From Salidesulfovibrio brasiliensis JCM 12178 (lineage in GTDB: Bacteria; Desulfobacterota; Desulfovibrionia; Desulfovibrionales; Desulfovibrionaceae): 64,000 nucleotides of DNA. Position 1 is the stretch's first letter, and every line of letters starts with the position of its first letter. Shown here piece by piece: positions 28,713 to 37,264 of the stretch. Under the pieces are notes generated by a model, which had not been told where the DNA came from, made no database searches, and worked only from the letters and a program-made list of their open reading frames with translations. A program made the position numbers and the translations under genes. The stretch lies in assembly GCF_001311825.1 (NCBI RefSeq), contig NZ_BBCB01000004.1, positions 1 through 64,000 of the forward strand, written 5' to 3'.

Positions 28713-28753
28713 AATTATAACCATACAACGTATTTGAAAGTCGAATTATAACC
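28713..28753 (-). promoter_or_regulatory. Twin -10-like repeats upstream of the chemoreceptor
   Basis: GGTTATAATT occurs twice on the leftward strand (28713-28722 and 28744-28753), 31 bp apart, each containing TATAAT. No perfect -35 is seen at 17 bases from either. They may be alternative promoters or an operator pair in the AT-rich gap of 28609-28971. The rest of that gap (about 360 bases) contains no supportable gene, only a GCACCG/CGGTGC hairpin (about 28861-28877) and the terminator of the GT4 gene. Confidence 0.35.
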
Positions 28754-28904
28754 TGTTTCATGGTTCGATTATTGCAATCTATATACTCAAACCAACTATC
28801 AAGAAGACATGGGGGCGCAAGCTGGATGCCCGCATTGCAAACATACCGCGTGGCATTCACAGCACCGATTAGCGGTGCAAACTCTAGAGGGATTAAAGCA
28901 CGTA

Positions 28905-28935
28905 AAAGCGCCCCGCCGAGGCGGGGCGCTTTTGC
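28905..28935 (-). terminator. Terminator of the GT4 gene
   Basis: An inverted repeat with AAAGCGCCCCGCC stems around GA, T-rich on both outer sides. It lies 37 bases after the stop of the leftward glycosyltransferase. Confidence 0.88.
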
Positions 28936-28971
28936 GTTAAAATGCCAGAACCGGATATCAGACCATATTGT

Positions 28972-30018
28972 CTAGGCGATCAAGGCCAGCCACTGTTCCA
29001 GTTCTTCCGCCCTTCCCTGCAACTCAAAGCGGTTGCGACATGCGCTCCTCGCATGCTCCTTGAGCGCAAGGATTTGCTCGTCCGGCAGGTTCAAGAGCTT
29101 TTCCAGCGCAGCCCGGAACTCCTCGGCACCAGCCTTGGGATGAAGAAGAAACTCGGCCAGCTCGTCCGGCCAGACTTCGCGCACGCCGCCAACATCGCGC
29201 GCGACGGGAATAAGTCCTTCGGCCATGGCCTCAAGAAGCGTGTTGGGTAGCCCCTCGCTATATGAGGGAAGCAGAAAAACGTCACACTCCCTCAGATGGC
29301 CGGGGACATCCGTGGTAAACCCCGTCCACTCGACCCTGTCGTTCAGCCCGAGATTTGCGGACAGGTCTTTGAGTTCCTGTTCGATCTTGCCTGTTCCAAG
29401 AATTCGGCACTCGAACCGGCCCTCAAGCTCCGCCATGGCGTTGAGGACATCCTTGTGCCCCTTGTCGTGATTGAGCTGCGAAGAGCAGACAAACCGAAGC
29501 GGTCGATTGAGACCGAGCGGGTGCGAGCTACAAGTCTTCCCGGAAAGGACGACCTTGGTCTGTTCCCGCGTCACATACGGCAGGCTCTTCACAAACCCAT
29601 CCCGAATGTACTCGCAGGGGCAAAGAAAAACGGGCTTGATCCAGTTATGCAGCCTGTCCACCTTTTTGGTGTAGGGGATATCTCTGGGCAGGCCGATGCG
29701 CTGGACCACCGGGATGCCGAGCAGCTTTGCCGCCACTCCGGCCGTGGTCAGGTCCTTGCCCACGTTGATGATCACAACCTGAACCCTGCGGGACCGGAAT
29801 TCCCACATGAACCGGAGAACAGCCACGGGGTTGAAATCCGGTCCGAAGCTCACGGACTCGCCGTGCCCGACACGCTCCCGCGCCTTTTCAACAAATGCGG
29901 GCTGACGGCCCCAAACGGCGACACTGTGCCCGCGCAGGGCGAGCTGCTCGGCAAAGCCGAGGACCCACGTCTTGACCCCGCCCCACTTGTGGGTGGAATT
30001 CACGAATGCGATGTTCAT
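28972..30018 (-). CDS. Glycosyltransferase family 4
   Basis: A 348-residue GT-B fold enzyme. The N-terminal domain begins with NSTHKWGGVKTW (acceptor side with the GG loop), and the donor domain has the GT4 EX7E motif in SEGLPNTLLEAMAEG (about residues 255-270). It most likely transfers a sugar during LPS or other surface glycan assembly. The linkage and sugar cannot be inferred. The ATG at 30018 has no clear ribosome binding site. It is divergent from the M29 aminopeptidase gene. Confidence 0.9.
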   Translation of the reverse strand: MNIAFVNSTHKWGGVKTWVLGFAEQLALRGHSVAVWGRQPAFVEKARERVGHGESVSFGPDFNPVAVLRFMWEFRSRRVQVVIINVGKDLTTAGVAAKLLGIPVVQRIGLPRDIPYTKKVDRLHNWIKPVFLCPCEYIRDGFVKSLPYVTREQTKVVLSGKTCSSHPLGLNRPLRFVCSSQLNHDKGHKDVLNAMAELEGRFECRILGTGKIEQELKDLSANLGLNDRVEWTGFTTDVPGHLRECDVFLLPSYSEGLPNTLLEAMAEGLIPVARDVGGVREVWPDELAEFLLHPKAGAEEFRAALEKLLNLPDEQILALKEHARSACRNRFELQGRAEELEQWLALIA

Positions 30019-30186
30019 AGCGACTCGGTACAGGTTGAATATACTCGCTCCGGGCGGAAGCGACGGCCCAATCTGACACAGAAGCCGGAGCAGGGCAAGA
30101 AACCGGCCAGACGCAACAGGACAAAAGCCATTCGGACCGGAGCACCAGCCTTGCTCCCGGGCCCCGTCGCGAGTAAGCTTCTTTCC

Positions 30187-31404
30187 ATGACCGAAAAAAC
30201 AACGCTCTTCACCCGGCAGGAGCTTGAGGATTATGCAGAAGTCCTACTCTGGGCCGTGGAACAGTCCCGCGCAAAGCCGTTCAAGAACGGCGACATCGTG
30301 CTCATCAACTTCGACCACGACGGGCTAGCCCTGTGCGAATCCCTTTACTCCTTGCTCACGGACAAGCACCTGCGCCCCGTTCCGCTGATGCGGCCCACGC
30401 CGATCATGGAAGTGGAAAAGTACCTGAACTCCAGCTTCGCACAACTGACCTTCCAGCCGCCGGGATTCGAAGAACTGTACGCGCAGGCTTCGGCAGGCAT
30501 CAACATCCTCGCCCCGGAAGCGCTCGACCACCTGCTTGCCGCCGACCCGCTCGTCATGGCCGAGGCGCGCAAGGCCGAAGCCGTGCCCAAGGCGGTGCTG
30601 GAACGCCGCAAGAAGTCCGGCGCGCTCGGCTGGACAACCTGCATCTACCCCACCAAGGCACTGGCGGACGCGGCCGGGCTGGACCTTGAAGAATACGCAC
30701 GCCAGTTCAAGCGGGCCTGCTGGCTGAACATGCCATCGCCCATCAAGGAATGGAAACGGATCAGGAAGCGGCATCAGGAGCTCTCCGACTGGCTGTACTC
30801 CCTGAACATCAAGTCCCTGCGCGTGGAGTCGGAAAACATCGACCTGCGCCTCGTGCTCGGCGAGCACCGCCGGTTCGTGGGCTTTACCGGAAGCAACGTG
30901 CCGGGCTGCGAAATGTACGTGGCGCCCGACTGCCGGGGCGTGGACGGGGTCTTTTTCGCCAATCAGCCGAGCGTGCGTTCCGGCCATCTGGTGCACGGCA
31001 CCACGCTGGAATTTCACGACGGCATCACCACGCGCGTTACCGCCCTCATGGGCGAGACCTTCCTACAGCGCGAGCTTTACGCAGACGCCGGGGCGCGTCG
31101 TGTCGGAGAGTTCTCCCTCACGGACAAGCGGCTCTCCCGCGTTGACACCTTCATGGCCCACACCCTGCTGGACGAGAACTTCGGCGGCGAACACGGCAAC
31201 TGCCACATCGCCCTTGGCGGGGCCACGGCGGAATGCTTCGACGGGCCGCCGGAGGCCCTGACCCCGGAGCTGGAAGCCACCCTCGGCTTCAACTCGTCAA
31301 ACATCCACTGGGACCTCGTGAACACCGAATCCAAACGCGTGACCGCAGCCACGCGTACGGGCGAGCCCGTGCTCATCTACGAAAACGGCGAGTTCAGATA
31401 CTAG
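30187..31404 (+). CDS. M29 family metallo-aminopeptidase
   Basis: A 405-residue cytoplasmic aminopeptidase of family M29 (AmpS/AmpT/PepS type), which uses two divalent metals. Candidate metal ligands are present in the expected blocks: the Glu in GCEMYVAPD, the Glu in RRVGEFSL, the His in GGEHGNCHIALG, and the final His/Asp region in NSSNIHWDLV. The start at 30187 is chosen because the protein starts as M29 members do (TRQELEDYAEVLL); the frame is open for about 890 bases upstream, but that is antisense to the GT4 gene and has no coding character. The ribosome binding site is weak. Its stop abuts that of the convergent antiporter gene. Confidence 0.88.
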   Translation: MTEKTTLFTRQELEDYAEVLLWAVEQSRAKPFKNGDIVLINFDHDGLALCESLYSLLTDKHLRPVPLMRPTPIMEVEKYLNSSFAQLTFQPPGFEELYAQASAGINILAPEALDHLLAADPLVMAEARKAEAVPKAVLERRKKSGALGWTTCIYPTKALADAAGLDLEEYARQFKRACWLNMPSPIKEWKRIRKRHQELSDWLYSLNIKSLRVESENIDLRLVLGEHRRFVGFTGSNVPGCEMYVAPDCRGVDGVFFANQPSVRSGHLVHGTTLEFHDGITTRVTALMGETFLQRELYADAGARRVGEFSLTDKRLSRVDTFMAHTLLDENFGGEHGNCHIALGGATAECFDGPPEALTPELEATLGFNSSNIHWDLVNTESKRVTAATRTGEPVLIYENGEFRY

Positions 31405-32724
31405 CTAGCGCGCCTTGGGAGCCTTTGGAAACCCGAGCACAATGCCGATGACGCCCATGACCGCCAGCGCGAAGCAGTAGTACATGTTGCCCACCACGGC
31501 CACGGGCGAGAGTCCGGCGATAGAGCCTGCAAGCAGAATCTGCGCGCCGTAGGGAATCAGGCCCTGCACCACACAGGAAAACACGTCCAGCAGCGATGCG
31601 CTGCGACGCGGGTCCACCCCGCTCTCCTCGGCTATTTCCTTGGCCATGCCGCCTGTAAGGATGATGGCAACGGTGTTGTTGGCGGTGCAAAGGTCGGCCA
31701 CGGCAGCCAGCGCGCTGATGGAGACTTCACCGGAACGCTGCCCCGGCTTGCCGTCGCGGGTTGCAAGGCGCTGAATGGCCCGGATGACCCAGTCGATGCC
31801 GCCGTGGTAGCGGATGAGTTCCCCAAGGCCGCCAATGAGCAGCGAGAGCACGAGGATTTCCTGCATCCCCTGAAACCCTTTGTAGATGTCCTGCGAGAAG
31901 GCCAGCAGCGAGAAGTCAGCCACCGTGATGAAGCCCACAACACCGCAGAGCGCGATGCCCGATGCCAGCACCACGAACACGTTGATGCCCGAGACGGCCA
32001 TGACCAGAATGGCCACGTACGGCAGGACCTTGAGCAGGCTGTACTCGCCGCCGCTCTGCACGGTGCCGGAAGCGCCGAGCGTGAAGAGCAGGGCCATGGT
32101 GGCCAGCGCGGCCGGGAGCGCGAGCTTGAAATTCATCTTGAACTTGTCGGCCATGGCGCACCCCTGCGTGCGGGTGGCGGCGATGGTGGTATCCGAGATC
32201 ATGGAGAGGTTGTCGCCGAACATGGCCCCGGCCACCACGGTGCCCACCAGCAGGGCGGGACCGAGGTCGGAGCTTTCGGCAACGCCCACGGCAATGGGCG
32301 CGATGGCGGCAATGGTGCCCATGGAGGTACCCATGGCCGTGGCGATGAACGCGGCCACCACGAACAGGCCGGGCAGCACCATGGACGCGGGAATAATGGA
32401 CAGGCCGAGGTGCACGGTGGCATCCACGCCGCCGATGGCCTTTGCCGTGGCAGCAAAGGCCCCTGCCAGCAGGTAGATGACGCACATGGTCACGATGTTG
32501 GAATCGCCCATGCCGCGTATGAAAATGTTGATCTTGTCGGAGAGCTTGTCGCGGCCCATGGCCAGCGCCCACACGATGGCGGGCAGGATCGCCACGGTGG
32601 CGGAGAGTTGATAGAAGGCCATCTCGGTGCCACCGGCGGTCAGCGCAACACCGGTTCCAATGAAGATTGTCAGGAAAAGAGCGAGGGGAGCAAGGGCCAG
32701 AGCTCTGGGTTCACGTTGTTTCAT
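31405..32724 (-). CDS. NhaC-type Na+/H+ antiporter family protein
   Basis: A 439-residue inner-membrane protein with about 11-12 hydrophobic segments, resembling the Na+/H+ antiporter NhaC/MetT family: a GTSMGTIAAIAPIAVG loop, then GAMFGDNLSMISDTTIAATRTQG (in part), a hallmark Gly-Asp-Asn and Ser-Asp-Thr pair, and a second NNTVAIILTGGMAKEIA motif. It may exchange Na+ for protons or an organic substrate. The start at 32724 has AAGGA upstream; the longer open frame is not used. It is monocistronic. Confidence 0.87.
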   Translation of the reverse strand: MKQREPRALALAPLALFLTIFIGTGVALTAGGTEMAFYQLSATVAILPAIVWALAMGRDKLSDKINIFIRGMGDSNIVTMCVIYLLAGAFAATAKAIGGVDATVHLGLSIIPASMVLPGLFVVAAFIATAMGTSMGTIAAIAPIAVGVAESSDLGPALLVGTVVAGAMFGDNLSMISDTTIAATRTQGCAMADKFKMNFKLALPAALATMALLFTLGASGTVQSGGEYSLLKVLPYVAILVMAVSGINVFVVLASGIALCGVVGFITVADFSLLAFSQDIYKGFQGMQEILVLSLLIGGLGELIRYHGGIDWVIRAIQRLATRDGKPGQRSGEVSISALAAVADLCTANNTVAIILTGGMAKEIAEESGVDPRRSASLLDVFSCVVQGLIPYGAQILLAGSIAGLSPVAVVGNMYYCFALAVMGVIGIVLGFPKAPKAR

Positions 32725-32987
32725 GGGTATATGTCCTTGTATATCGTCGCGTTCGCGGGCTGATGCCCAGAAGTGGTGTATGGCATCCGCGCGGCCCGGT
32801 CCAGCCCGCGATGCCCCGCTCTGCGGATATAATCTCCGTTTGGACCTGCCCTGCGGCACCGGACGGCCCTCATCATGCGCTTTCCGCCCTTTTCTGCACG
32901 ATGCGGCGCTTTCCCGCACCGCGATACACCATTTACCCAAGCGAAGGAAAAGTATAGGATGCCCCGACGCTTTGAAGGGGTATCCGC

Positions 32988-33740
32988 ATGACGAAAACGA
33001 CCGGACTGGTGTTGACGCTCAATGGCGAGCGGCTGCTGGAGCGCTGCCTGCGCTCGATGGACTTCTGTGACGAAATTCTGGTGGTGGATTCCGAGAGCAC
33101 GGACCGCACCGTGGAGATCGCCGAGCAATGCGGCGCACGGGTGCTTGTAAACCCGTGGCCCGGCCCGGTGGACCAGTTCCGCTATGCACTGGAGAACATC
33201 GACGACGGCTGGATCGTCAATCTGGATCAGGACGAGATATTCGATGATACCCTTCGTCGCAGCGTGCAACAGGCCATCGCCGATCCCGGCGGCAAGGTCG
33301 CGTTCGAGGCCGCGCGCTCCACATGGTACTTCGACCGTTTCATGCGCCACTCCGGCTGGTACCCGGACTATCAGTTGCGGCTCTTTCGCAAGGACGGGGC
33401 AGAGCTTCGCACCCATGGCCCCCACTACGGCTGGTATCCCCTCGGGCCGAGCGGACGGCTGGATGGAGACATCCTGCACTACAGCTACCGCAACTTCTCC
33501 GAGCACCTGCAGAAGATCGACTACTACGCGGAACAGGGCGCAGAGCACCTGCGCGGCAAAGGCCGCAAGGGCGGCGTGTTCCCGGCCATCACTCACGGCG
33601 CGGGCCGCTTCCTGAAACTCTACGTCTTCAAGCTCGGCCTGCTCGACGGTCGCGCCGGGTTCATCAACGCAGTCACCGGGGCATACTACGCTTTCCAGAA
33701 ATACGTTCGCGTCGAGGAAGACGGATACTGGGGAGACTAG
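32988..33740 (+). CDS. Glycosyltransferase family 2, WaaE/KdtX type
   Basis: A 250-residue GT-A enzyme. The N-terminal LNGERLLERCLRSM and VVDSESTDRTVEIA motifs and the metal/UDP-sugar motif written LDQDE (residues about 76-80; usually LDADE) identify a beta-glucosyltransferase-like protein of the LPS core type. A C-terminal amphipathic region (FLKLYVFKLGLLDGRAG) probably touches the membrane. GAAGGGG precedes the ATG at 32988. It is followed by a hairpin shared with the convergent VOC gene. Confidence 0.9.
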   Translation: MTKTTGLVLTLNGERLLERCLRSMDFCDEILVVDSESTDRTVEIAEQCGARVLVNPWPGPVDQFRYALENIDDGWIVNLDQDEIFDDTLRRSVQQAIADPGGKVAFEAARSTWYFDRFMRHSGWYPDYQLRLFRKDGAELRTHGPHYGWYPLGPSGRLDGDILHYSYRNFSEHLQKIDYYAEQGAEHLRGKGRKGGVFPAITHGAGRFLKLYVFKLGLLDGRAGFINAVTGAYYAFQKYVRVEEDGYWGD

Positions 33741-33743
33741 AAA

Positions 33744-33762
33744 GCGGCCCTTCCGGGCCGCC
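33744..33762. terminator. Hairpin between convergent GT2 and VOC genes
   Basis: A 7-bp GC stem (33744-33750 with 33755-33761) and TTCC loop. Read leftward it is followed by TTTC, so it most likely terminates the VOC transcript. Confidence 0.6.
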
Positions 33763-33767
33763 TGAAA

Positions 33768-34253
33768 TCACGCCTCGCCGCGCTCCACTGCCTGAATATA
33801 ATCGAGAGGGAAACCCGTCTGCTTGGAAACCTCTTCCGCGCTCACCCCTTCGCCGAGCATTCTCTTGACGACCAGCGGCAGCGGTTCGGCCACCTCGATA
33901 ATATGCCCGTCCGGGTCATACACGCGAAAGCCCCGCTGTCCCCACGGGTGAACACGCACCGGGTGAATCGCCGCATCCCAGCTCGCGTCCACGCGTTCCC
34001 AGCAGGCATCCAGTTCAGCGCACTCAAAGTACAGTTCATAGTTTTCCTGCCCCAGCCGCTCCGGTCGGGAACCGCGGCCTTCGTGGATAATCTCGACCGC
34101 ATGATCGGCCTGCCAGAGCGAGAAACCGCCCTCGTACAGCACATGCGGGCCATCGTCGGCCTGAACCTTCTGGCCCAGAACGTCCTCATAAAACTGTCTC
34201 GACACGCCCATGTCGCTCACAAACACGGCCGGGCCTTCAAACGAAATCTTCAT
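33768..34253 (-). CDS. VOC (glyoxalase/bleomycin resistance) family protein
   Basis: A 161-residue protein. Residues 1-120 form a VOC fold, from FVSDMGVSRQFYEDVLGQKV to VYDPDGHIIEVAE, the last giving a Glu metal ligand. The last 40 residues (VSAEEVSKQTGFPLDYIQAVERGE) look like a small helix-turn-helix-like extension found in some VOC proteins. The function could be dioxygenase, isomerase or drug sequestration. AAGGAG precedes the ATG at 34253. It lies 23 bases after the AraC regulator gene and is probably co-transcribed with it. Confidence 0.85.
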   Translation of the reverse strand: MKISFEGPAVFVSDMGVSRQFYEDVLGQKVQADDGPHVLYEGGFSLWQADHAVEIIHEGRGSRPERLGQENYELYFECAELDACWERVDASWDAAIHPVRVHPWGQRGFRVYDPDGHIIEVAEPLPLVVKRMLGEGVSAEEVSKQTGFPLDYIQAVERGEA

Positions 34254-34276
34254 GTGTATCTCCTTTTTCGCAAACA

Positions 34277-35140
34277 CTAGGAAAGATCGGCCGGACAGTA
34301 TTGTAAATATGCGACATCGCGCTGCTCCGCGAGCCATTCTCCGGGCGAGACGTTGCAAAGCGCTCTGAATTCGCGGTTGAAGTGCGGCTGATCGTTGAAA
34401 CCGAGAGCGTGGGCCAGACGCACCAGCGGCATTTCGGGGAACCGGTTCAGAAGGCGTATGACCCGCACCAGCCGCAAGGCCCGGTGCATCTTTTTGGGTG
34501 AGAGCCCGGCGTGCACGGCCATGAGCCGCTCCAGATGGCGTGCGCTCATACCCATGGATGCGGCCAACTGGTCGATATCGTGAACATGCCCGGAGGCCAG
34601 CATCCGAACCGCATACTCAACAGCCGCAGTGCCGCGGTGCTGGTCATGCCTCGCCACACATTCCGCAAGAACTCGCTCCACGGCTGCCACCATGTCCTCA
34701 GCAGAGCCACACTCTCCTGCGTAGCTCATGGCGCGGGCGGCAACACCGGGCAGGATATCGGTAAGATCGACGCTGCATCCTGCGCTCTCGCACGCCGGAA
34801 TACCGAGAACGTCAGCCGCGCGCCCCGGTCGCAGTCGAGCGCCCACCACGCGTGGGACTCCGGCGAACCCGACGACCTCCGGGGCCATGGAAACACCGGC
34901 CACGAAGGCCTTGGGGCGCAACTGCTCCAGACCGTGCATCCCGAGCGGCGCAAGCCCGCCAGTAAAGTCGAAGATGATGTCCATGCAGCCGTCTGGAACG
35001 ACCCTGATGCGGGAGCTCCGCCTGCCGTTGCCCGCGCCAACCGTCCAGAAACAGACGACCGATTCCTTCAGCTCTGGTGATGGAGCGAAGACGTCGTACC
35101 GAATCGTCTGTTTTGACTGCGCATGAATACTCGTTGCCAT
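34277..35140 (-). CDS. AraC family transcriptional regulator
   Basis: A 287-residue regulator. The N-terminal part (about 15-150) resembles the DUF6597 ligand-binding module (VVPDGCMDIIFDF motif). The C-terminal part (about 180-280) is an AraC/XylS DNA-binding domain with two helix-turn-helix motifs (DIDQLAASMGMSARHLERL and VRLAHALGFNDQPHFNREF). It likely controls itself and the VOC gene downstream. No target operator could be identified. Confidence 0.92.
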   Translation of the reverse strand: MATSIHAQSKQTIRYDVFAPSPELKESVVCFWTVGAGNGRRSSRIRVVPDGCMDIIFDFTGGLAPLGMHGLEQLRPKAFVAGVSMAPEVVGFAGVPRVVGARLRPGRAADVLGIPACESAGCSVDLTDILPGVAARAMSYAGECGSAEDMVAAVERVLAECVARHDQHRGTAAVEYAVRMLASGHVHDIDQLAASMGMSARHLERLMAVHAGLSPKKMHRALRLVRVIRLLNRFPEMPLVRLAHALGFNDQPHFNREFRALCNVSPGEWLAEQRDVAYLQYCPADLS

Positions 35141-35187
35141 TTTCCGTTTCTATATTCCTGACGGCGAAGCCGCAAGCTTATGCATGA

Positions 35188-35218
35188 AAAAGGCCGCCGG
35201 ATGAATCCGACGGCCTTG
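35188..35218 (-). terminator. Terminator of the hisA end of the leftward operon
   Basis: Read leftward: an 11-bp stem (AAGGCCGTCGG with CCGGCGGCCTT, one G-T pair) around ATTCAT, followed by five T, 20 bases after the hisA stop. Confidence 0.9.
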
Positions 35219-35239
35219 AAAGTCTGAGTCAGGCAGCGG

Positions 35240-35968
35240 TTAGTGCTCGGCGATCCACTCTTCGGCTTCCTTGACGTCCAGCGTGCCGGTGTAGATGGCC
35301 CGACCGGAGATGGCTCCTTCAAGCCCTTTGGCGCAGAGAGGATGCAGATTACGGATGTCGTCCATGGTATGCACGCCGCCAGCGGCGATGACCGGAATGG
35401 TGGTGGCTTCGCAGAGCTTTTCCAGCGCCTCGAGGTTCACGCCGGTCTGCATGCCGTCGCGGGCGATGTCGGTGTAGACGATAAAGGCGACGCCGTTTTC
35501 CTCCATGCGCGGGAGCACGTCGAAGATGGTCTGGCCCGAATCCTCGACCCAGCCCTTGGTCTTGAGCTGGTTGTCCACCGCATCAAGCGACACCCCGATG
35601 CGGCCCGGAAGCGCCTTGCACAGTTCGGCAAAAAGCTCGGGTTCCTCAAGGGCCATGGTGCCGATGATCAGGCGCTCGACGCCCGCCTCAACATATTTTT
35701 CTGCCGTTGCGATGTCGCGGATGCCGCCGCCGAGCTGGACCGGAATGTCCAGTTCGGAACAGATGTCCTTGATGAGGTCGAAATTGCGCGGCAGGCCGGA
35801 AAAGGCACCGTCAAGATCGACCACGTGCAGGAAGCGGCAGCCGAGCGACTGCCAATGCCTGGCCATGGCCACGGGGTCCTTGCCGAAGACGGTGACTTCG
35901 TCTTCCTTGCCCTGCGCCAGCCGGACGCACTGGCCGTCCTTGATATCCACTGCGGGAAAGAGAATCAT
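35240..35968 (-). CDS. hisA: Phosphoribosylformimino-5-aminoimidazole carboxamide ribotide isomerase
   Basis: A 242-residue TIM-barrel isomerase of histidine biosynthesis (ProFAR to PRFAR). The catalytic Asp pair is visible: PAVDIKDG at residues about 5-12 (first Asp) and [13 protein letters not shown] at about 128-140 (second), with QLGGGIRD and [10 protein letters not shown] phosphate-binding loops. The ATG at 35968 overlaps the stop of the lipoprotein gene (ATGA), so it depends on coupling. Last gene of the leftward unit. Confidence 0.96.
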   Translation of the reverse strand: MILFPAVDIKDGQCVRLAQGKEDEVTVFGKDPVAMARHWQSLGCRFLHVVDLDGAFSGLPRNFDLIKDICSELDIPVQLGGGIRDIATAEKYVEAGVERLIIGTMALEEPELFAELCKALPGRIGVSLDAVDNQLKTKGWVEDSGQTIFDVLPRMEENGVAFIVYTDIARDGMQTGVNLEALEKLCEATTIPVIAAGGVHTMDDIRNLHPLCAKGLEGAISGRAIYTGTLDVKEAEEWIAEH

Positions 35969-36614
35969 AATCCGAGTTCCAAAAGCTTTTCCTTGATGCC
36001 GTCTGCGGCCAGCCGTTCGGCAGTGACCCACTTGCCGCCGCGGTCCACGAACTTGTCGATGGTCAGCAGGTTGTCGGACAGGGCCACCTGGGTTTCGTCA
36101 AAGTGCGCGCGGATCAGGCTGCCGTCCTTGATGCTGATCAGGAACAGGTCGAGCACCACGGACGCGGGCTTGACCACGCCTCCGGAACTGCCGACGCGCT
36201 CCTCCCAGTGCAGCAGTTGCGGCACGAGCAGGTAGTCGGCTTCCATGCACTCGCCCACGCCCTTCCAGTACTTCCATGCGGACATGCGCGGAATGTTGTT
36301 CTGCTCCATGACCACGATTTCCTGGCACTGGCGGGTGACGCTGGCGGGCGTATAGTCGGTGACGCCGTGCTCCGCCAACGCGGAGGCGAGGGTGGCGTCA
36401 AGCTTGGTGAGCACTTCCTTGGAAACGCGTTTGCCCTCCTCCACCGGGATGTATCCGGCGAGCAGTTCCCACGTGTAAACGGGTTGGTAAACGTCGCCAC
36501 GGCGAGCTTGCCGGTGGGCCGTTCCACGTTCGGGGCCTTTTTGCCGCAACCGGCCGAAAGAACCAGTGCCGCGAGCAGGCCGACGATGAACAGGGTGCGG
36601 GTGAGCATTCTCAT
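35965..36614 (-). CDS. Lipoprotein embedded between hisB and hisA (frame broken near 36482)
   Basis: An envelope lipoprotein of about 216 residues. The N-terminus has a signal peptide with lipobox LSAGC (Cys at about 23), and the frame from 36614 runs to about 36482, where one missing G (in the AAACGGG at 36478-36484) shifts it. The remaining part begins at a [14 protein letters not shown]-like join and is open to 35965. I do not recognise a family. The start overlaps the hisB stop and the stop overlaps the hisA start, so it is locked into the histidine transcript. It may be a surface or assembly protein that has drifted into the operon. Confidence 0.8.
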
Positions 36615-37201
36615 TAATCCAGACTCCCCTTGGTGCTGGAGACGCCCTTGCGTCCCACGGTGACTGCATGGCCAAGCGCCATGCCGAGCGCCTTGAAGGC
36701 GGCTTCGAGAAGATGATGGCCGTTCTGGCCGTATTCGTACTTGATGTGGAGGTTCATGCCTGCGCGAAACGCCAGTGACTTGAAGAACTCGCGCCAGACG
36801 TCCTTCTCGTCGCCCGCGATGATGGCAGGCAACAGGGAATCGTCGTAGACGAGATACGGGCGGCCGGAGATGTCCACGACAACTTCGGCCAGCGCCTCAT
36901 CCATGGGCACCTTTGCGGCCCCGACGCGGTTGATGCCCTCGCGGGAACCGAGCGCGTCGGCCAAAGCCTGACCGAGACAGAGCGCCACATCCTCAAGGGT
37001 GTGGTGGGAATCGATTTCCAGATCCCCCTTGCAGGAAAGCTCAAGGTCAAACCCGCCCCAGAAGCTCATCAGGTCCAGCATGTGGTCGGCAAACCCCACG
37101 CCGGTGTTGATGGCGGTACGGCCCTCGCCGTCCACATTCAGCTTCAGGCGGATGTCGGTCTCCTTGGTCTTGCGTTCCATGGACGCTTCGCGCTTGTTCA
37201 C
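36614..37201 (-). CDS. hisB: Imidazoleglycerol-phosphate dehydratase
   Basis: A 195-residue dehydratase that makes imidazole-acetol phosphate in histidine synthesis; this is the monofunctional form without the phosphatase domain. The two manganese-binding His motifs are present: [10 protein letters not shown] with [11 protein letters not shown], and [12 protein letters not shown]. The start is a GTG at 37201 preceded by GGAGG; an ATG at 37180 is an alternative. It follows tatC by 63 bases and overlaps the lipoprotein start by one base. Confidence 0.96.
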   Translation of the reverse strand: MNKREASMERKTKETDIRLKLNVDGEGRTAINTGVGFADHMLDLMSFWGGFDLELSCKGDLEIDSHHTLEDVALCLGQALADALGSREGINRVGAAKVPMDEALAEVVVDISGRPYLVYDDSLLPAIIAGDEKDVWREFFKSLAFRAGMNLHIKYEYGQNGHHLLEAAFKALGMALGHAVTVGRKGVSSTKGSLD

Positions 37202-37264
37202 GGCTCCTCCCTTTTGAGGGGACTGTATAAAAAATCTCTAGAAAAGCAAAGTCCCGGTTTACCG

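Noticed and set aside
28809-28940. A short plus-strand frame with a CPHC motif, suggestive of a zinc-binding fragment
   Set aside because: No ribosome binding site, and its end lies inside the GT4 terminator hairpin.
29296-30186. A long in-frame N-terminal extension of the M29 aminopeptidase
   Set aside because: It is antisense to the GT4 gene and unlike any M29 N-terminus; the protein begins normally at 30187.
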